Source: Deltaproteobacteria bacterium (GTDB taxonomy: Bacteria; Myxococcota; Myxococcia; SLRQ01). Taken from it: a stretch of 64,000 nt of DNA. The first letter of the stretch is position 1; every line of letters starts with the position of its first letter. Position numbers and translations under genes: made by a program. The notes beneath the pieces are model-generated. The model did not search any database. It saw only the letters and a program-made list of their open reading frames with translations, and was not told where the DNA came from. The stretch covers positions 1-64,000 of the forward strand of contig JARGFU010000010.1 in the NCBI GenBank assembly GCA_029210625.1, given 5' to 3'. Shown one piece after another: positions 46,863 to 56,166 of this stretch.

Positions 46863-48836
46863 ATGAACCGGTCTCGCACCCTGGCGCGCCTCCTCGGCGC
46901 CCTCGGGCTGCTGCTCACGCCGGGCCTCGCCCGGGCGGGCGCGGAGGAGGCCATCACCTTCCGGGTCGAGCACGAAGGCCCCATCATCCTCGGCGAGGCT
47001 GCGCAGGAGCTGACCGTCTCGGTCGGCGTCCCCGCCGAGCTCGACGATCCTCGCGAGGCGCCGAAGCTCACGGCGAACGTGGGCTCCTTCGGTCCGGTGG
47101 AGCGGGTCGGGGAGGGGCAGTACCGGGGCGTCTTCCACCTCCCCCGGAAGCACTTCCCCCAGGTGGTCCTGGTGGCGATCTGGTGGCAGACCCGGCCCGA
47201 GGTGAAGGTGCCCATCCACCGCATCCGCCTCTTCGCGAAGACCTCCATCACCGTACGAGCGAGGCGGGGCGCGAGGGTGACCGCCATCGTCGGCGAGCAG
47301 CGCTTCGGCCCCGAGGTGACCCGCGGCAGTGGCGTCGCGACCATCCCCATCGTCGTCCCTCCCGGGCTCGCCTCGGTGATGGTGGAGATCAAGAAGGGAC
47401 GCTCTCGCCGACGGCAGCGGATCGACGTGGGGGTGCCTCCCTACAGCCGCCTGATCCTCCTCGCGGTGCCCGACCGGGTGGTGCCCGGCGGGAACTCCGA
47501 GGTCCGGGTGATGGCCTACCTCGACGAGGAGCGACCCGGCCGGCGGTCCGCGCCCGTGCAGGTGAAGGCGCCCTCGGGCCGCATCGAGCGCCTGGGCCAG
47601 GAGGGGGGATGGTACCTCTTCCGCTTCGTTCCCCGCCGGGACGAGAAGCGGGCGAGGCTGCGGCTGCGCGCATGGGTCAAGGGAGACGCGGTCAACGCCG
47701 ACACGGCCACCGTCCGCTTCGGCCCCGGCGAGCCGAGCATCATCACCTTCGGGGAGCTGCCCGGGGGGCTGGTCGCCGACGGGGCGAGCGAGGTCGAGCT
47801 CGCGATCTCGGTGAAGGACCGCTACGGCAACGGGGTGGATGGCCTTCGCCTGGAGGTTCGACCCGGCGGCGCGCGGCTCCTCTCGGTCGAGGAGGGTGAG
47901 CCCGGCGTCTACCGGGTCCGCCTCGGGGGGCCGGAGGTCTGGCCCGAAGGTGGCCGCTCGCGGGTCGCGGTCCGGGTCCTGCTGAGCGGGCGGGAGCCCC
48001 TCGAGGCCTCCCTGGAGGTGCCGGTGGCGCCGCCACCCTGGCCCTCCTCGATCTCGATCCAGACCGATCCCGCCAAGCCCTTCGCCGATGGTCGATCCTC
48101 CTTCGAGGTGGTGGTCGACGCGCGGGACGCCAGCGGCGCGCCCTTCACCGGGGGAGGGCTCTGGCTCGTCGACGGCGAGGGACAGAAGATCGAGCTGGAG
48201 ACCGCCGGGGAAGGGGGCTACCGGACGCGCCTCGTCGCTGCGCCGGGGCGGACCTCGATGACCCTGCGGGCGGCCAGCGAGCACGGTGAGCACGGTGCGC
48301 CCCGGACGCTGGCGCTCCGGGCACCGCCGAAGCGGGCTCGCCTCGGGGCGCGCCTCGCCCTGGGCTACGACGGCGCCCTCTACCCGTCCGGGGGCCTCGA
48401 GGCCTCCTGGTGGCTGCGGGGCAGCGGCTACGCCCTGGCGCTGGTGGGTGCGGCCGAGTACCGCTTCAACCGCCTGGCGGTGAGCGGCCTCGAGCTGGTC
48501 GCGCCGGGCTCCGCGCTGGAGGCGAGGGTCCGCTGGCAGATGGTGACCGGCACCGCTGGTCTCCGGATGATGATCCGCCGCTTGCCGGCCGGGATGAAGC
48601 TGCACGCCACGGGGAGCGCCGCGCTGGTGGGCTGGGAGGCGAGGAGCGGAGTGCCCTCCTACGCGCCGACCATCGTGCGGGGGCTCGCACCGGCCGCGGA
48701 GCTCTCGATCGGGCTGGAGCGCTCGGGCCTCCTCCTGCAGGCGATGGGACGGGGGCTGTGGATCCGCGATCCGGAGCTCTCGGGGCCGGGCTGGTCGGTG
48801 TCGCTGGCGCTCGGCTACGAGTGGGGGGTGCTCTAG
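46863..48836 (+). CDS. Secreted Ig-like protein with C-terminal beta-barrel-like domain
   Basis: 657 residues from the ATG at 46863. Signal peptide LLGALGLLLTPGLARA. Several Ig/invasin-like modules in series, the clearest at about 295-375 (SIITFGELPGGLVADGASEV ... VEVRPGG-like block) and 395-480 (SISIQTDPAKPFADGRSSFEV). The final 165 residues alternate small and aromatic residues (LGARLALGYDGALYPSGGLEASWW ... VSLALGYEWGVL) like an outer-membrane barrel. The ORF ends directly at the next ATG. A surface anchor or adhesin is likely; the ligand is unknown. Confidence 0.8.
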   Translation: MNRSRTLARLLGALGLLLTPGLARAGAEEAITFRVEHEGPIILGEAAQELTVSVGVPAELDDPREAPKLTANVGSFGPVERVGEGQYRGVFHLPRKHFPQVVLVAIWWQTRPEVKVPIHRIRLFAKTSITVRARRGARVTAIVGEQRFGPEVTRGSGVATIPIVVPPGLASVMVEIKKGRSRRRQRIDVGVPPYSRLILLAVPDRVVPGGNSEVRVMAYLDEERPGRRSAPVQVKAPSGRIERLGQEGGWYLFRFVPRRDEKRARLRLRAWVKGDAVNADTATVRFGPGEPSIITFGELPGGLVADGASEVELAISVKDRYGNGVDGLRLEVRPGGARLLSVEEGEPGVYRVRLGGPEVWPEGGRSRVAVRVLLSGREPLEASLEVPVAPPPWPSSISIQTDPAKPFADGRSSFEVVVDARDASGAPFTGGGLWLVDGEGQKIELETAGEGGYRTRLVAAPGRTSMTLRAASEHGEHGAPRTLALRAPPKRARLGARLALGYDGALYPSGGLEASWWLRGSGYALALVGAAEYRFNRLAVSGLELVAPGSALEARVRWQMVTGTAGLRMMIRRLPAGMKLHATGSAALVGWEARSGVPSYAPTIVRGLAPAAELSIGLERSGLLLQAMGRGLWIRDPELSGPGWSVSLALGYEWGVL

Positions 48837-51236
48837 ATGAAGTCCTGGCGGCGCTCGCCTCTCGCCCTCCTCGGGCTCCTCCTCTGCTCCACGCTGGCTG
48901 GCGCCTGCGCCGACGAGATCCCCGGCCCTCCGGCCTCGCTCTCCATCACGCCGACGAGCGGGCCGGAGGGGGTCCGGACCACCGTGGTCGTCCGGGGCGA
49001 GTTCGAGGCGGTCCGCCTGGAGGTCGACTACCCGGATCCGAGCGTCGGAGCGGGCCTCGAGCTCTACCTCGGCGACACCGCCCTCGAGGAGGTGCGCCTG
49101 GTCGGCGAAGGCGCGGTCGAGGCGGTCGTTCCGGAGACGGTCCCCGCCGGCCTCCATCCCCTCCGGGTCATCGACGGACGGGGCCAGGAGGGCCGGCTCG
49201 AGGACGCGTTCCGGGTGCTCGGGGCCGCCGATCGGATCGACCACTTCGAGATCGATCCCATCCCGGACGTCTTCACCGACACCCCCTTCGACGTGGTGGT
49301 GCGCGCCGTCGACGCGAGCGGAGCCCTCCTCACCGACTTCACCGGTGGGGCGGCGGTGGTGGACCGCACCGGCACCCTCTCCCCGACCACCCTCTCCCCC
49401 TTCGTCGGGGGAGTCTGGAGCGGCAGCCTGACCATCGTCGACCCCATCGCCGACGACACGCTCACGGTCACCGCCGGCAGCGCCAGCACCGAGAGCAACC
49501 ACTTCGCGGTCACCTGCCCCGGGAGCTGCACCTGCATCCCCTTCCTCGCCGACACGGACGTCGACGGCTTCGGGGACGACGCCCGGCGCCGCTGGGCCTG
49601 CGCGGCGCCCGCCGGCTACGTGGAGGAGGGGGGCGACTGTGATGACGCGGTGCGGGAGATCCACCCGGGCGCCCCCGAGGTCGCCGCCGACGGCATCGAT
49701 CAGGACTGCGACGGAGTCGACGCCTGTTACCACGATGGCGACGGGGACACCTACGGAGGGCTGGTCCCCCTTCCCGACGACGATCTGGACTGCACGAACA
49801 GCGGGCCAGCGGTGGTCACGATCGGGGGGGACTGCCTGGACTCCGACGACACGGTTCATCCCGGGGCGGCGGAGCTCGTCGCCGACGGAGTGGATCAAGA
49901 CTGTGACGGCCGCGAGCGCTGCTACCAGGATCTGGACGGGGACGGCTTCGGGACCACCGTCGAGGTGGACGACACCGACACCGACTGCAGCAACGCCTCG
50001 GCGGGCGAGGCGGACAACCCGGACGACTGCGACGATCAGGTGGCGACCTGCACCACCTCCTGCACCACCAACACCGACGGCGACGTCCCGGCGGTCTCCG
50101 ACTGCATGGAGCTCTTCTGCGGCTCGGACCCCCTCGATCCTGCCAGCTCCTGCGTGATCGCCGATGGAGCCACCACCTCTCTCGAGGACGCCATCGCCAC
50201 CGCCAACTCGACCCCGGGCTACGAACACATCCTGGTCGACTATGCCGCCTTGGTGGCCGGTCCGCTGGTGATCAGCTCGGCCGACGGGTCCTGTCTCGAT
50301 CTGCGCACCATCGGGGGCCGGCGGATCACCGTGACCGGCGGCTCGCCAGGCGTGCAGATCGACGATGATGGCTGCCACCTCGAGGGCCTCGACATCGTCG
50401 ACGCCACCGTCGGCGTGCTGATCTCGGGAGACGGCTCCACGCTTCGCGATCTGCGGGTCAGCAGCGGAGCCACCGGGTTCCATGTCGAGGGTAGCTTTTC
50501 CACCCTCAGCGGCGTCCAGGCCAGCGGCTTCTCCGACGAGGGAGTGAAGCTGACCGGTGCGGGCAATCGAGTCATCGACTCCATCCTCCACGGTTGCCTC
50601 GGCCCCCCCTCGGGCGGGCGGGCCGGGGTGGTGATCGACTTCGACGGGGGCGGGGTGAAGCCCGACGGCAACGTGATCGCCGACAACCTGATCGTGAACA
50701 ACGCCTGCGCCGCGATCCAGCTGCGGGAGTCCCCGGACGCCACCGTCATCGATCACAACACCATCGCCTTCAACACGAGCGGGGTGACCTTCCTGAGCGC
50801 CGGCGTCGGCGCCAGCAACCTCTGCATGCGCGGCAACCTCATCACCGACAACACCGGAGCGGCGCTCGAGTTCAACAAGCTGGCCACCTTCGATACCAGC
50901 GCGGCCTGCGTTGGACCTCTGCCCGTCGGCCCCGTCTGGGGCAACGGACAGGTGGCCAACGCGCTCGGCGCCTGCTCGGGCAGCGTCTGCGCCGCCTGTG
51001 CGTGTCTCCCGGCGGGCTCGTTCTGGAGCCACGATCTCGCTCCCGCCTACCTCGAGACCACGGACCCCACCGCCGCGAACGCCTTCTGCCCGGGTGAGGT
51101 GGGCCTCGTCGACCAGGGCGTCGACCTCGGCTACGACCTGAACGGTCCCCAGGATGGCCTCCACGCGGGCGCCGCGCCCGACCTCGGGGCGCGGGAGACC
51201 GGCGCCGAGGGCTGCCCCTCGCCGCCGGGTCCCTGA
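48837..51236 (+). CDS. TIG/MopE-motif lipoprotein with right-handed beta-helix
   Basis: 799 residues. Lipobox TLAGAC. An IPT/TIG-like domain (about 30-120), an Ig-like domain (125-225), and three Asp/Cys motifs (GGDCDDAVREIHPGAPEV..., GGDCLDSDDTVHPGAAEL..., NPDDCDD) between 265 and 400 of the MopE/Ca-binding kind. A parallel beta-helix follows at about 440-680 with repeats such as LEGLDIVDATVGVLISG, LRDLRVSSGATGFHVEG and LSGVQASGFSDEGVKLTG. The ATG touches the previous stop. Fold and Cys count suggest a surface protein; no catalytic residues identified. Confidence 0.82.
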   Translation: MKSWRRSPLALLGLLLCSTLAGACADEIPGPPASLSITPTSGPEGVRTTVVVRGEFEAVRLEVDYPDPSVGAGLELYLGDTALEEVRLVGEGAVEAVVPETVPAGLHPLRVIDGRGQEGRLEDAFRVLGAADRIDHFEIDPIPDVFTDTPFDVVVRAVDASGALLTDFTGGAAVVDRTGTLSPTTLSPFVGGVWSGSLTIVDPIADDTLTVTAGSASTESNHFAVTCPGSCTCIPFLADTDVDGFGDDARRRWACAAPAGYVEEGGDCDDAVREIHPGAPEVAADGIDQDCDGVDACYHDGDGDTYGGLVPLPDDDLDCTNSGPAVVTIGGDCLDSDDTVHPGAAELVADGVDQDCDGRERCYQDLDGDGFGTTVEVDDTDTDCSNASAGEADNPDDCDDQVATCTTSCTTNTDGDVPAVSDCMELFCGSDPLDPASSCVIADGATTSLEDAIATANSTPGYEHILVDYAALVAGPLVISSADGSCLDLRTIGGRRITVTGGSPGVQIDDDGCHLEGLDIVDATVGVLISGDGSTLRDLRVSSGATGFHVEGSFSTLSGVQASGFSDEGVKLTGAGNRVIDSILHGCLGPPSGGRAGVVIDFDGGGVKPDGNVIADNLIVNNACAAIQLRESPDATVIDHNTIAFNTSGVTFLSAGVGASNLCMRGNLITDNTGAALEFNKLATFDTSAACVGPLPVGPVWGNGQVANALGACSGSVCAACACLPAGSFWSHDLAPAYLETTDPTAANAFCPGEVGLVDQGVDLGYDLNGPQDGLHAGAAPDLGARETGAEGCPSPPGP

Positions 51237-51251
51237 GACGGCCTGGCCGTC
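51237..51251. terminator. Palindrome between convergent genes
   Basis: GACGGCC-T-GGCCGTC immediately follows the beta-helix gene stop. A GACGG/CCGTC stem with a 5-nt loop is feasible. No T-tract. It probably ends the four-gene operon. Confidence 0.4.
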
Positions 51252-51285
51252 CCGGTCAGCCTGCGCCGACCGTCGCCCGGGAGCG

Positions 51286-51846
51286 CTAGGGGGCGACCAC
51301 CCGGACCTGGGTGGTGGTGCCGCCGGCGAACTGCCAGATCTCGACCGGGCCGCTGACGTCGTCGCTGGCGTCGAAGTCGCAGGGACCCGAGGCGCCCTCG
51401 TAGTTGACGGCCTCACCCGCCGCGAGGGCGTCGAGGCCCTTCTGGAACTCGCCCACGCCGTTCACGGTGCCCGGCGCGCTGGCGACCTCTCGCAGCGCGT
51501 CGCGGAGGGCGGTGCCGTCGTTCTGCTTCGCCTTGGCCATGGCCAGCCCGATCAGCATGGCGGCGTCGTAGTAGTTCTCGGCGAAGATGCCGGCCTCCTC
51601 GCCGAACAGCTCCAGATAGGTCGCCTTGAAGAGGTCGTAGCTGGCACCGGAGGCCGAGGCCGGCGCGGTGCCCTTGATGCCCTCGACCACCGAGCTGCCC
51701 ACGTTCGCGGCGATGTCATCGCTCTTCATGCCGTCGGTGAGGTACGAGGCGCCGCTGAAGCCGCCCGCCGAGTTCCAGGTCGACAGGAACGAGGAGGACA
51801 AGCAAGGAGAGTCCCCCCCGGAGTGGGCCATGGGGGCCCCTCTCAT
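51286..51846 (-). pseudogene. Truncated amino-acid ABC transporter substrate-binding protein (LivK-like) remnant
   Basis: Only about the last 165 residues of a periplasmic-binding-protein type 1 (Peripla_BP_6/LivK) are left: AENYYDAAMLIGLAMAKA, VNGVGEFQKGLDALAAGEAVNYEGASGPCDFDASDDVSGPVEIWQF, a normal family C-terminus. A full protein has about 380-420 residues with a signal peptide, and both are missing. The reading frame before about 51785 has no family resemblance. The 5' part was probably lost by deletion next to the GMC gene. No ribosome-binding site or promoter seen. Confidence 0.75.
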
Positions 51847-51873
51847 CAGCTCGGATCGCGGATGAGCTCGAAG

Positions 51874-53373
51874 CTAGGCCGCCCTGGAGACCTTCGCGTC
51901 CTCGGCCAGGCGCTCGGCGGCGCGGTAGCAGAGGGCCATGATGGTGTGCTGCGGGTTCACCCCGACGGTGGTCGGGAAGATCGAGGCGTCCATGACGTGG
52001 AGGCCCCGGCGATCATGCACCTCCAGCGTCGGCGACACGACCGACCGTCCTGGATCCGAGCCGGCGCAGGCCGTGCCGAAGAGATGTGTCGCGACGAGGT
52101 GGAAGTCCTTGGGCCGCACCGTCCCCTCCTCGAGGAGGCGCACCTCGTCCGCGCTGCGCAGGATCTCCGGCCGTCCGGCCATGCCATGGTAGACCTCCTT
52201 CGCCCCGGCGGCGAACATCATCTTGCTGGCCATCACGACCCCCTGGCGCATGCGCTCGAGGTCCTCGGGCAGGGGCTGGTACTTGATGCGGGCGCTGGTG
52301 CGGCCCGGGCGCACGGTGCCCATGGCCCGCATCCGGACCATCACCGCCCACTGGGCGTAGCGGTCCATGTGGGCGAGGCGCTCCTGCCAGGCCTCGCCGG
52401 CGCCGGGGAGGCGGGCGCCGAGCATCTCGGGGGGCAGGGAGAGGCTCTCGAGCTTGAAGCCCTCCTCGAAGAAGGGGACCTGGTAGCCCTGGGTGGCCCC
52501 GAAGACCATCCGGATCGGCTCCTCGAAGCGGCCGAGGACCGGGCCGCCGGGGTGGGCCTGGAAGCGGTCGCCCACGAGGCCGCCGAGGCCGCTGCGGCGC
52601 AGGAGCACCGGGGTCTGGACGGCGCCGCCGGAGACGACGACGCCCTTGCGGGCACGCACCTCGAAGGGGCGGGTGGGCCTCCGGGTCACCGCGTCGACGT
52701 GGTGGCCCGAGACGCCCACGGCCCGGCCGGCCTCGAAGTGGATCTTCTCCACCCGGCACAGCGCGTGGAGGCGCGCGCCGTACTTCAGGGCCCGCGGCAC
52801 GTAGGAGACGTCCATGCTCCGGCGCGAGGCCGAGGGGCAGCCCTGCAGGCAGGTGGCCGCGCCGGTGCAGCCCGGGGTGTTGCGGACGGTCGGGTGCCCC
52901 TCGTGGCCCAGCGCCTTGGCGCCTCGCTCCAGGGCCAGCGAGTTGCCGCCCAGGACCTCGCGGGGGGTGGGGGCGCAGCCCAGGTCCTCCTCGATGGTCT
53001 CGTAGATCCGCGTGAGGGCCTCCTCCTCGAGGAGCCAGCCCAGCCCGTACTCGTCCTTCCAGTGGCGGACGATGTGCTCGGGCAGGCGCCAGATGATGCC
53101 GGAGTTGATGGCGCTGCCGCCGCCGACCAGGCGGCCCTGGATCACCGGGATGGGGAAGGCGCCGTGGGCCACCGAGGTGCCCGCCTCCCGGAAGGTGTCG
53201 TTCATCGCCGGGATCATCGCCGTCGGCCGGCTCCTCGGATCGAGACTGGGCCCTTCCTCCAGCATGGCCACCGAGTGGCCCGCTTCCGAGAGCACCTTGG
53301 CGGCGGTGGCGCCGCCGGGGCCCGTGCCCACGACGACGAAGTCGACCTCGTCCAGCAAGCTGTGGGTCTTCAT
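51874..53373 (-). CDS. GMC-family FAD-dependent oxidoreductase
   Basis: 499 residues from the ATG at 53373, preceded by AGGAGGTGG. FAD site VVVGTGPGGATAAKVLSEAG (G16-x-G18-x2-G21), GGGSAINSGIIWRLP, Cys-rich CTGAATCLQGCPSASRR, HLFGTACAGSDPGRSVV, and the C-terminal DASIFPTTVGVNPQHTIMALCYRAAERL with the His of the NPQH site. Overall it resembles long-chain-alcohol or sterol oxidases of the GMC group; the substrate is unknown. It starts one base inside the preceding small gene, so the two are coupled. Confidence 0.92.
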   Translation of the reverse strand: MKTHSLLDEVDFVVVGTGPGGATAAKVLSEAGHSVAMLEEGPSLDPRSRPTAMIPAMNDTFREAGTSVAHGAFPIPVIQGRLVGGGSAINSGIIWRLPEHIVRHWKDEYGLGWLLEEEALTRIYETIEEDLGCAPTPREVLGGNSLALERGAKALGHEGHPTVRNTPGCTGAATCLQGCPSASRRSMDVSYVPRALKYGARLHALCRVEKIHFEAGRAVGVSGHHVDAVTRRPTRPFEVRARKGVVVSGGAVQTPVLLRRSGLGGLVGDRFQAHPGGPVLGRFEEPIRMVFGATQGYQVPFFEEGFKLESLSLPPEMLGARLPGAGEAWQERLAHMDRYAQWAVMVRMRAMGTVRPGRTSARIKYQPLPEDLERMRQGVVMASKMMFAAGAKEVYHGMAGRPEILRSADEVRLLEEGTVRPKDFHLVATHLFGTACAGSDPGRSVVSPTLEVHDRRGLHVMDASIFPTTVGVNPQHTIMALCYRAAERLAEDAKVSRAA

Positions 53374-53834
53374 CACGCCACCTCCTGATCCGTGTTCGCG
53401 GCGGGGAGCTCGGCGACCGGCACCCTCGGCAGGGCCGTCTCCTCGCTGGTGTCGTAGTCGGTCCGCTCGCGCACCGGCCCGGGCTGGAGCAGCGCCATGC
53501 AGGTGACGACCTTCAGCAGGAGGCAGAGCTCGCGCACCAGGTAGACCGGGTGCTCCAGCAGCCGGTGGAGCAGCTCGGTGCGCTGCCACCCCTCGAGGCC
53601 GGCGATGGTCTTCAGGCGGCGCTGGGCCCAGAGAGGGGAGAGGGCGACCAGCCAGAGGGCCAGGCGCAGGCCGAAGCGGGCCAGGCGGTTGCTGCCGGCC
53701 ATCATCGCCTCGAGGGCGGCGAGGTAGTCGACCTCCCCGGGCCTCGGGGCGAGCAGGCCCGTGGCCGGCTCGGCCCTCTCGGGGGCGAAGCTCCCCAGCG
53801 TCGCGACTGCCCAGCGCTCCTCGAATCCTCGCAT
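53373..53834 (-). CDS. Putative small partner of the GMC oxidoreductase
   Basis: 153 residues from the ATG at 53834 (CAGGAGG upstream). One hydrophobic helix (RFGLRLALWLVALSPLW) near residue 60 and a second near 105-120 (YLVRELCLLLKVVTCMALL). No family recognised with confidence; small helical proteins directly before GMC oxidoreductases are common and may be accessory or membrane partners, like gluconate dehydrogenase subunit 3. Its stop overlaps the oxidoreductase start. Confidence 0.7.
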   Translation of the reverse strand: MRGFEERWAVATLGSFAPERAEPATGLLAPRPGEVDYLAALEAMMAGSNRLARFGLRLALWLVALSPLWAQRRLKTIAGLEGWQRTELLHRLLEHPVYLVRELCLLLKVVTCMALLQPGPVRERTDYDTSEETALPRVPVAELPAANTDQEVA

Positions 53835-53853
53835 CGTCCGGCCCTCCTGGATT

Positions 53854-53868
53854 ATTGGTCTGACCAAT
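53854..53868 (-). promoter_or_regulatory. Operator-like dyad ATTGGTC-T-GACCAAT
   Basis: A perfect 7-1-7 inverted repeat 19 nt upstream of the ATG at 53834, in an AT-rich island. The TTGGTC-x-GACCAA core matches the site type of FadR-subfamily GntR repressors (FadR, PdhR, LldR class). TetR-family sites can look similar. The regulator is not encoded in the window. Confidence 0.65.
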
Positions 53869-53958
53869 TAGGGGTGTTGATAACGCACCGTGTCGAGGAG
53901 ATCAAGGGGAAAAGATCTCGGCCCGTGACAGGGCCCCTCCGGGCCTCTACAAGGCCCC

Positions 53959-55215
53959 ATGCGCAGTCCGACCCCCGCCGCCGCCTTCCTGCTCTCGACC
54001 CTCCTGCTGGCCGCCTGCGGTCCCGGAGACATCTACCTGCCCCCGGACGGGGGCGACGCCGGCACCGACGGTGGGAGCGGGGACGCCGGGACGGACGGCG
54101 GCAGCGACGGGGGCACGAGCGGGCGCGAGTACCTCCCCGCCGATCGCCTGCGCTACGGCGTGGTCTCGCACCCCCGCGACGCGGCGGGCGCCGACTCGAA
54201 CGTCTGGCATGTCTTCACGGTGGACACCGACGGCACGATCACCGGCACCACCCGCACCTTCCAGATGGGCCGGGCCTCCGAGGGCGAGGTCGCCTTCACC
54301 CCCGACGGGGAGATCGGCATCGCCCCGCTGCTCACCGGCGGCGTCGGGGTCTTCAAGCTGGACGCCGACGGCACCCCGACGGTGATCCACACCGCCCTGG
54401 ACGTGGGGTATCCGAACCAGGTGGTGATGGGGCACCGGGGCGAGCGAGCCTGGACGATCGACTTCCAGTGGGAGGAGCACGGCGGGGGCATCCACGAGCT
54501 GGCCATCGGCGCCGACGACAGCGTCACCTACGTCGGGCGCATCATGGAGGGCCGCAGCCTGGGGCAGATGCACCTCTTGCCCGGCCGGGACGAGGCCCTG
54601 GTCGGGGGCGGCGCCGTGAACGCCGTGTACGACGACGCCGACCTCTTCCACATCGACCTCTCCGTCTCACCGCCGGCGCTGATCCAGTCGATCGACCTCT
54701 TCGGTGACGAGGGCTGCTGGGCCTCGGCCCTGGCCCTCACCCCCGACGAGCGCTTCGTGTTGATGGCGGACAACAACATGCTGGGCACCGGCCACCGCGT
54801 CGGGATCGCCCGCTTCGGCACCGACGGACTCCTGACGGCGCTGCCCGCGGTGCCCCAGCCGCCGGCCTTCATCGAGGACCCCACCGGCATCCACCCCTCC
54901 CCCTCGGGAGGACGGATCGCGGTGCTCGCCTCCTTCGGCGAGGCCCTGCACTCCCTGACCTGGGATGCGACGCAGGCCGACGGCGCCTTCGCCCACGAGG
55001 GCCTCGCCCCTGGCGGCAACCTCGGGGGTCAGCTCCCCCAGGGCTCGGTCATGATCGAGCGGGGGAGCCTCGCCGGCCGGATCCTGGTGGCCGAGTACCA
55101 GCACCTGCACGCCTTCCAGCACGAGGCCGACGGGACCCTCACCGACCACGGCCGGGTGGCCCTCGACGCGGGCAGCCCGCCGCTCACCCTCGGGGCGATC
55201 GGCATCCAGCCCTAG
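53959..55215 (+). CDS. Lipoprotein with beta-propeller-like domain
   Basis: 418 residues. Lipobox LLLAAC, then a Gly/Asp/Thr-rich linker (DGGDAGTDGGSGDAGTDGGSDGG) and a repeated beta unit built around W-x-V-F-T-V-D-x-D-G and G-R-A-S-E-G-E-V-A-F-T-P-D-G, as in lactonase/WD-like seven-bladed propellers. TACAAG 5 nt before the ATG is a possible -10. Divergent from the GMC operon. Catalytic residues not identified. Confidence 0.8.
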   Translation: MRSPTPAAAFLLSTLLLAACGPGDIYLPPDGGDAGTDGGSGDAGTDGGSDGGTSGREYLPADRLRYGVVSHPRDAAGADSNVWHVFTVDTDGTITGTTRTFQMGRASEGEVAFTPDGEIGIAPLLTGGVGVFKLDADGTPTVIHTALDVGYPNQVVMGHRGERAWTIDFQWEEHGGGIHELAIGADDSVTYVGRIMEGRSLGQMHLLPGRDEALVGGGAVNAVYDDADLFHIDLSVSPPALIQSIDLFGDEGCWASALALTPDERFVLMADNNMLGTGHRVGIARFGTDGLLTALPAVPQPPAFIEDPTGIHPSPSGGRIAVLASFGEALHSLTWDATQADGAFAHEGLAPGGNLGGQLPQGSVMIERGSLAGRILVAEYQHLHAFQHEADGTLTDHGRVALDAGSPPLTLGAIGIQP

Positions 55216-55223
55216 GAGGCCGA

Positions 55224-56162
55224 TCAGTGGCGGGTGACGGTGTGCCCGCGCTTCTTCATCATGGACGGCAGGCCGTCGTCGCCCACGAGGTGGGCGGCGC
55301 CGACGATGACGAAGTGCCGCTTGCCGCTCTTCAGGTAGCCGTCGAGCTTCTCGGTCATCCGCTCGTTGCGGTGCAGGAAGAGTACGTCGTAGATGGCGCG
55401 GGTGTCCTCGCCCTCGCGGATCTCGTCGAGGAGCTTCACCATGTAGGCCAGATCGCCGGCCTTCCAGGCCGCGAGCAGCTTCTGGGTCTCCTCGGTGAGC
55501 AGGCTCAGGTCCTCGAGGGTGTAGGAGAGGAAGGCCGCCTGCTCCTTCTCGTCGAAGGAGGCGAAGAGCTTCAGCTGGGCGAGGACGCCCTCGAGCTCGA
55601 CGATGGGCTTCTCACCCCGGGCCTTCTTGAGGAAGTAGCGCTCGACCCCGTACTTGCCGGTGATGCCGGCCTTCTGGAGGACGACGCCCATGAGGGTGAC
55701 CGCGGCCAGCCAGGGCTTCATGCGGTCGAGGGCCAGCATGGTCATCCCGGCCTTCGCGGCGCTCTGGGTGACAGCGCTGTAGGTCTCGGGGGGGAGGTGG
55801 TCGGAGAGGGAGGAGCCGTCGGTGAGCATCCCCTCGGAGAGGAGGAGCGACTGGGTGGTCGCCGGGTCGACGCCGTCCACGTCCGCCTCCACCGCCACGA
55901 CCTCGGCGGCCTCGAAGCGCTTCTCCATCGCCGCGGGCAGCGGATAGAGCGAGGGGTCGCCGAGGTGCACCGAGCCCAGGAGGGTCAGCTCGCCGCCCTC
56001 CTTGCCCTTCACGGTCCAGAGGAAGTGCGGGCCGCTCGCGGCCCCGGCCTTCGCCGGCTTCGCGGCGGCCTTGCCGGCCGGCGCCGGGCCCTCGGCGTGG
56101 AGGGCCCCCGCCGGAGCGAGGAGCGCGGCGAGGGTCAGGGCGAGGAGTGCGTTTCGAAGCAT
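55224..56162 (-). CDS. TraB/GumN family protein
   Basis: 312 residues from the ATG at 56162 (a GTG 12 nt upstream is also open). Signal peptide LLALTLAALLAPAGALHA. Family landmarks are LTLLGSVHLGDPSLYPLP at the start of the domain and FVIVGAAHLVGDDGL with VTRH at the end; the paired G-S/A-x-H motifs are the presumed metal or active site of the TIKI/TraB fold. It follows the IgGFc-like gene with a gap of 4 nt, so probably cotranscribed. Periplasmic location likely. Confidence 0.9.
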   Translation of the reverse strand: MLRNALLALTLAALLAPAGALHAEGPAPAGKAAAKPAKAGAASGPHFLWTVKGKEGGELTLLGSVHLGDPSLYPLPAAMEKRFEAAEVVAVEADVDGVDPATTQSLLLSEGMLTDGSSLSDHLPPETYSAVTQSAAKAGMTMLALDRMKPWLAAVTLMGVVLQKAGITGKYGVERYFLKKARGEKPIVELEGVLAQLKLFASFDEKEQAAFLSYTLEDLSLLTEETQKLLAAWKAGDLAYMVKLLDEIREGEDTRAIYDVLFLHRNERMTEKLDGYLKSGKRHFVIVGAAHLVGDDGLPSMMKKRGHTVTRH

Positions 56163-56166
56163 GGGA

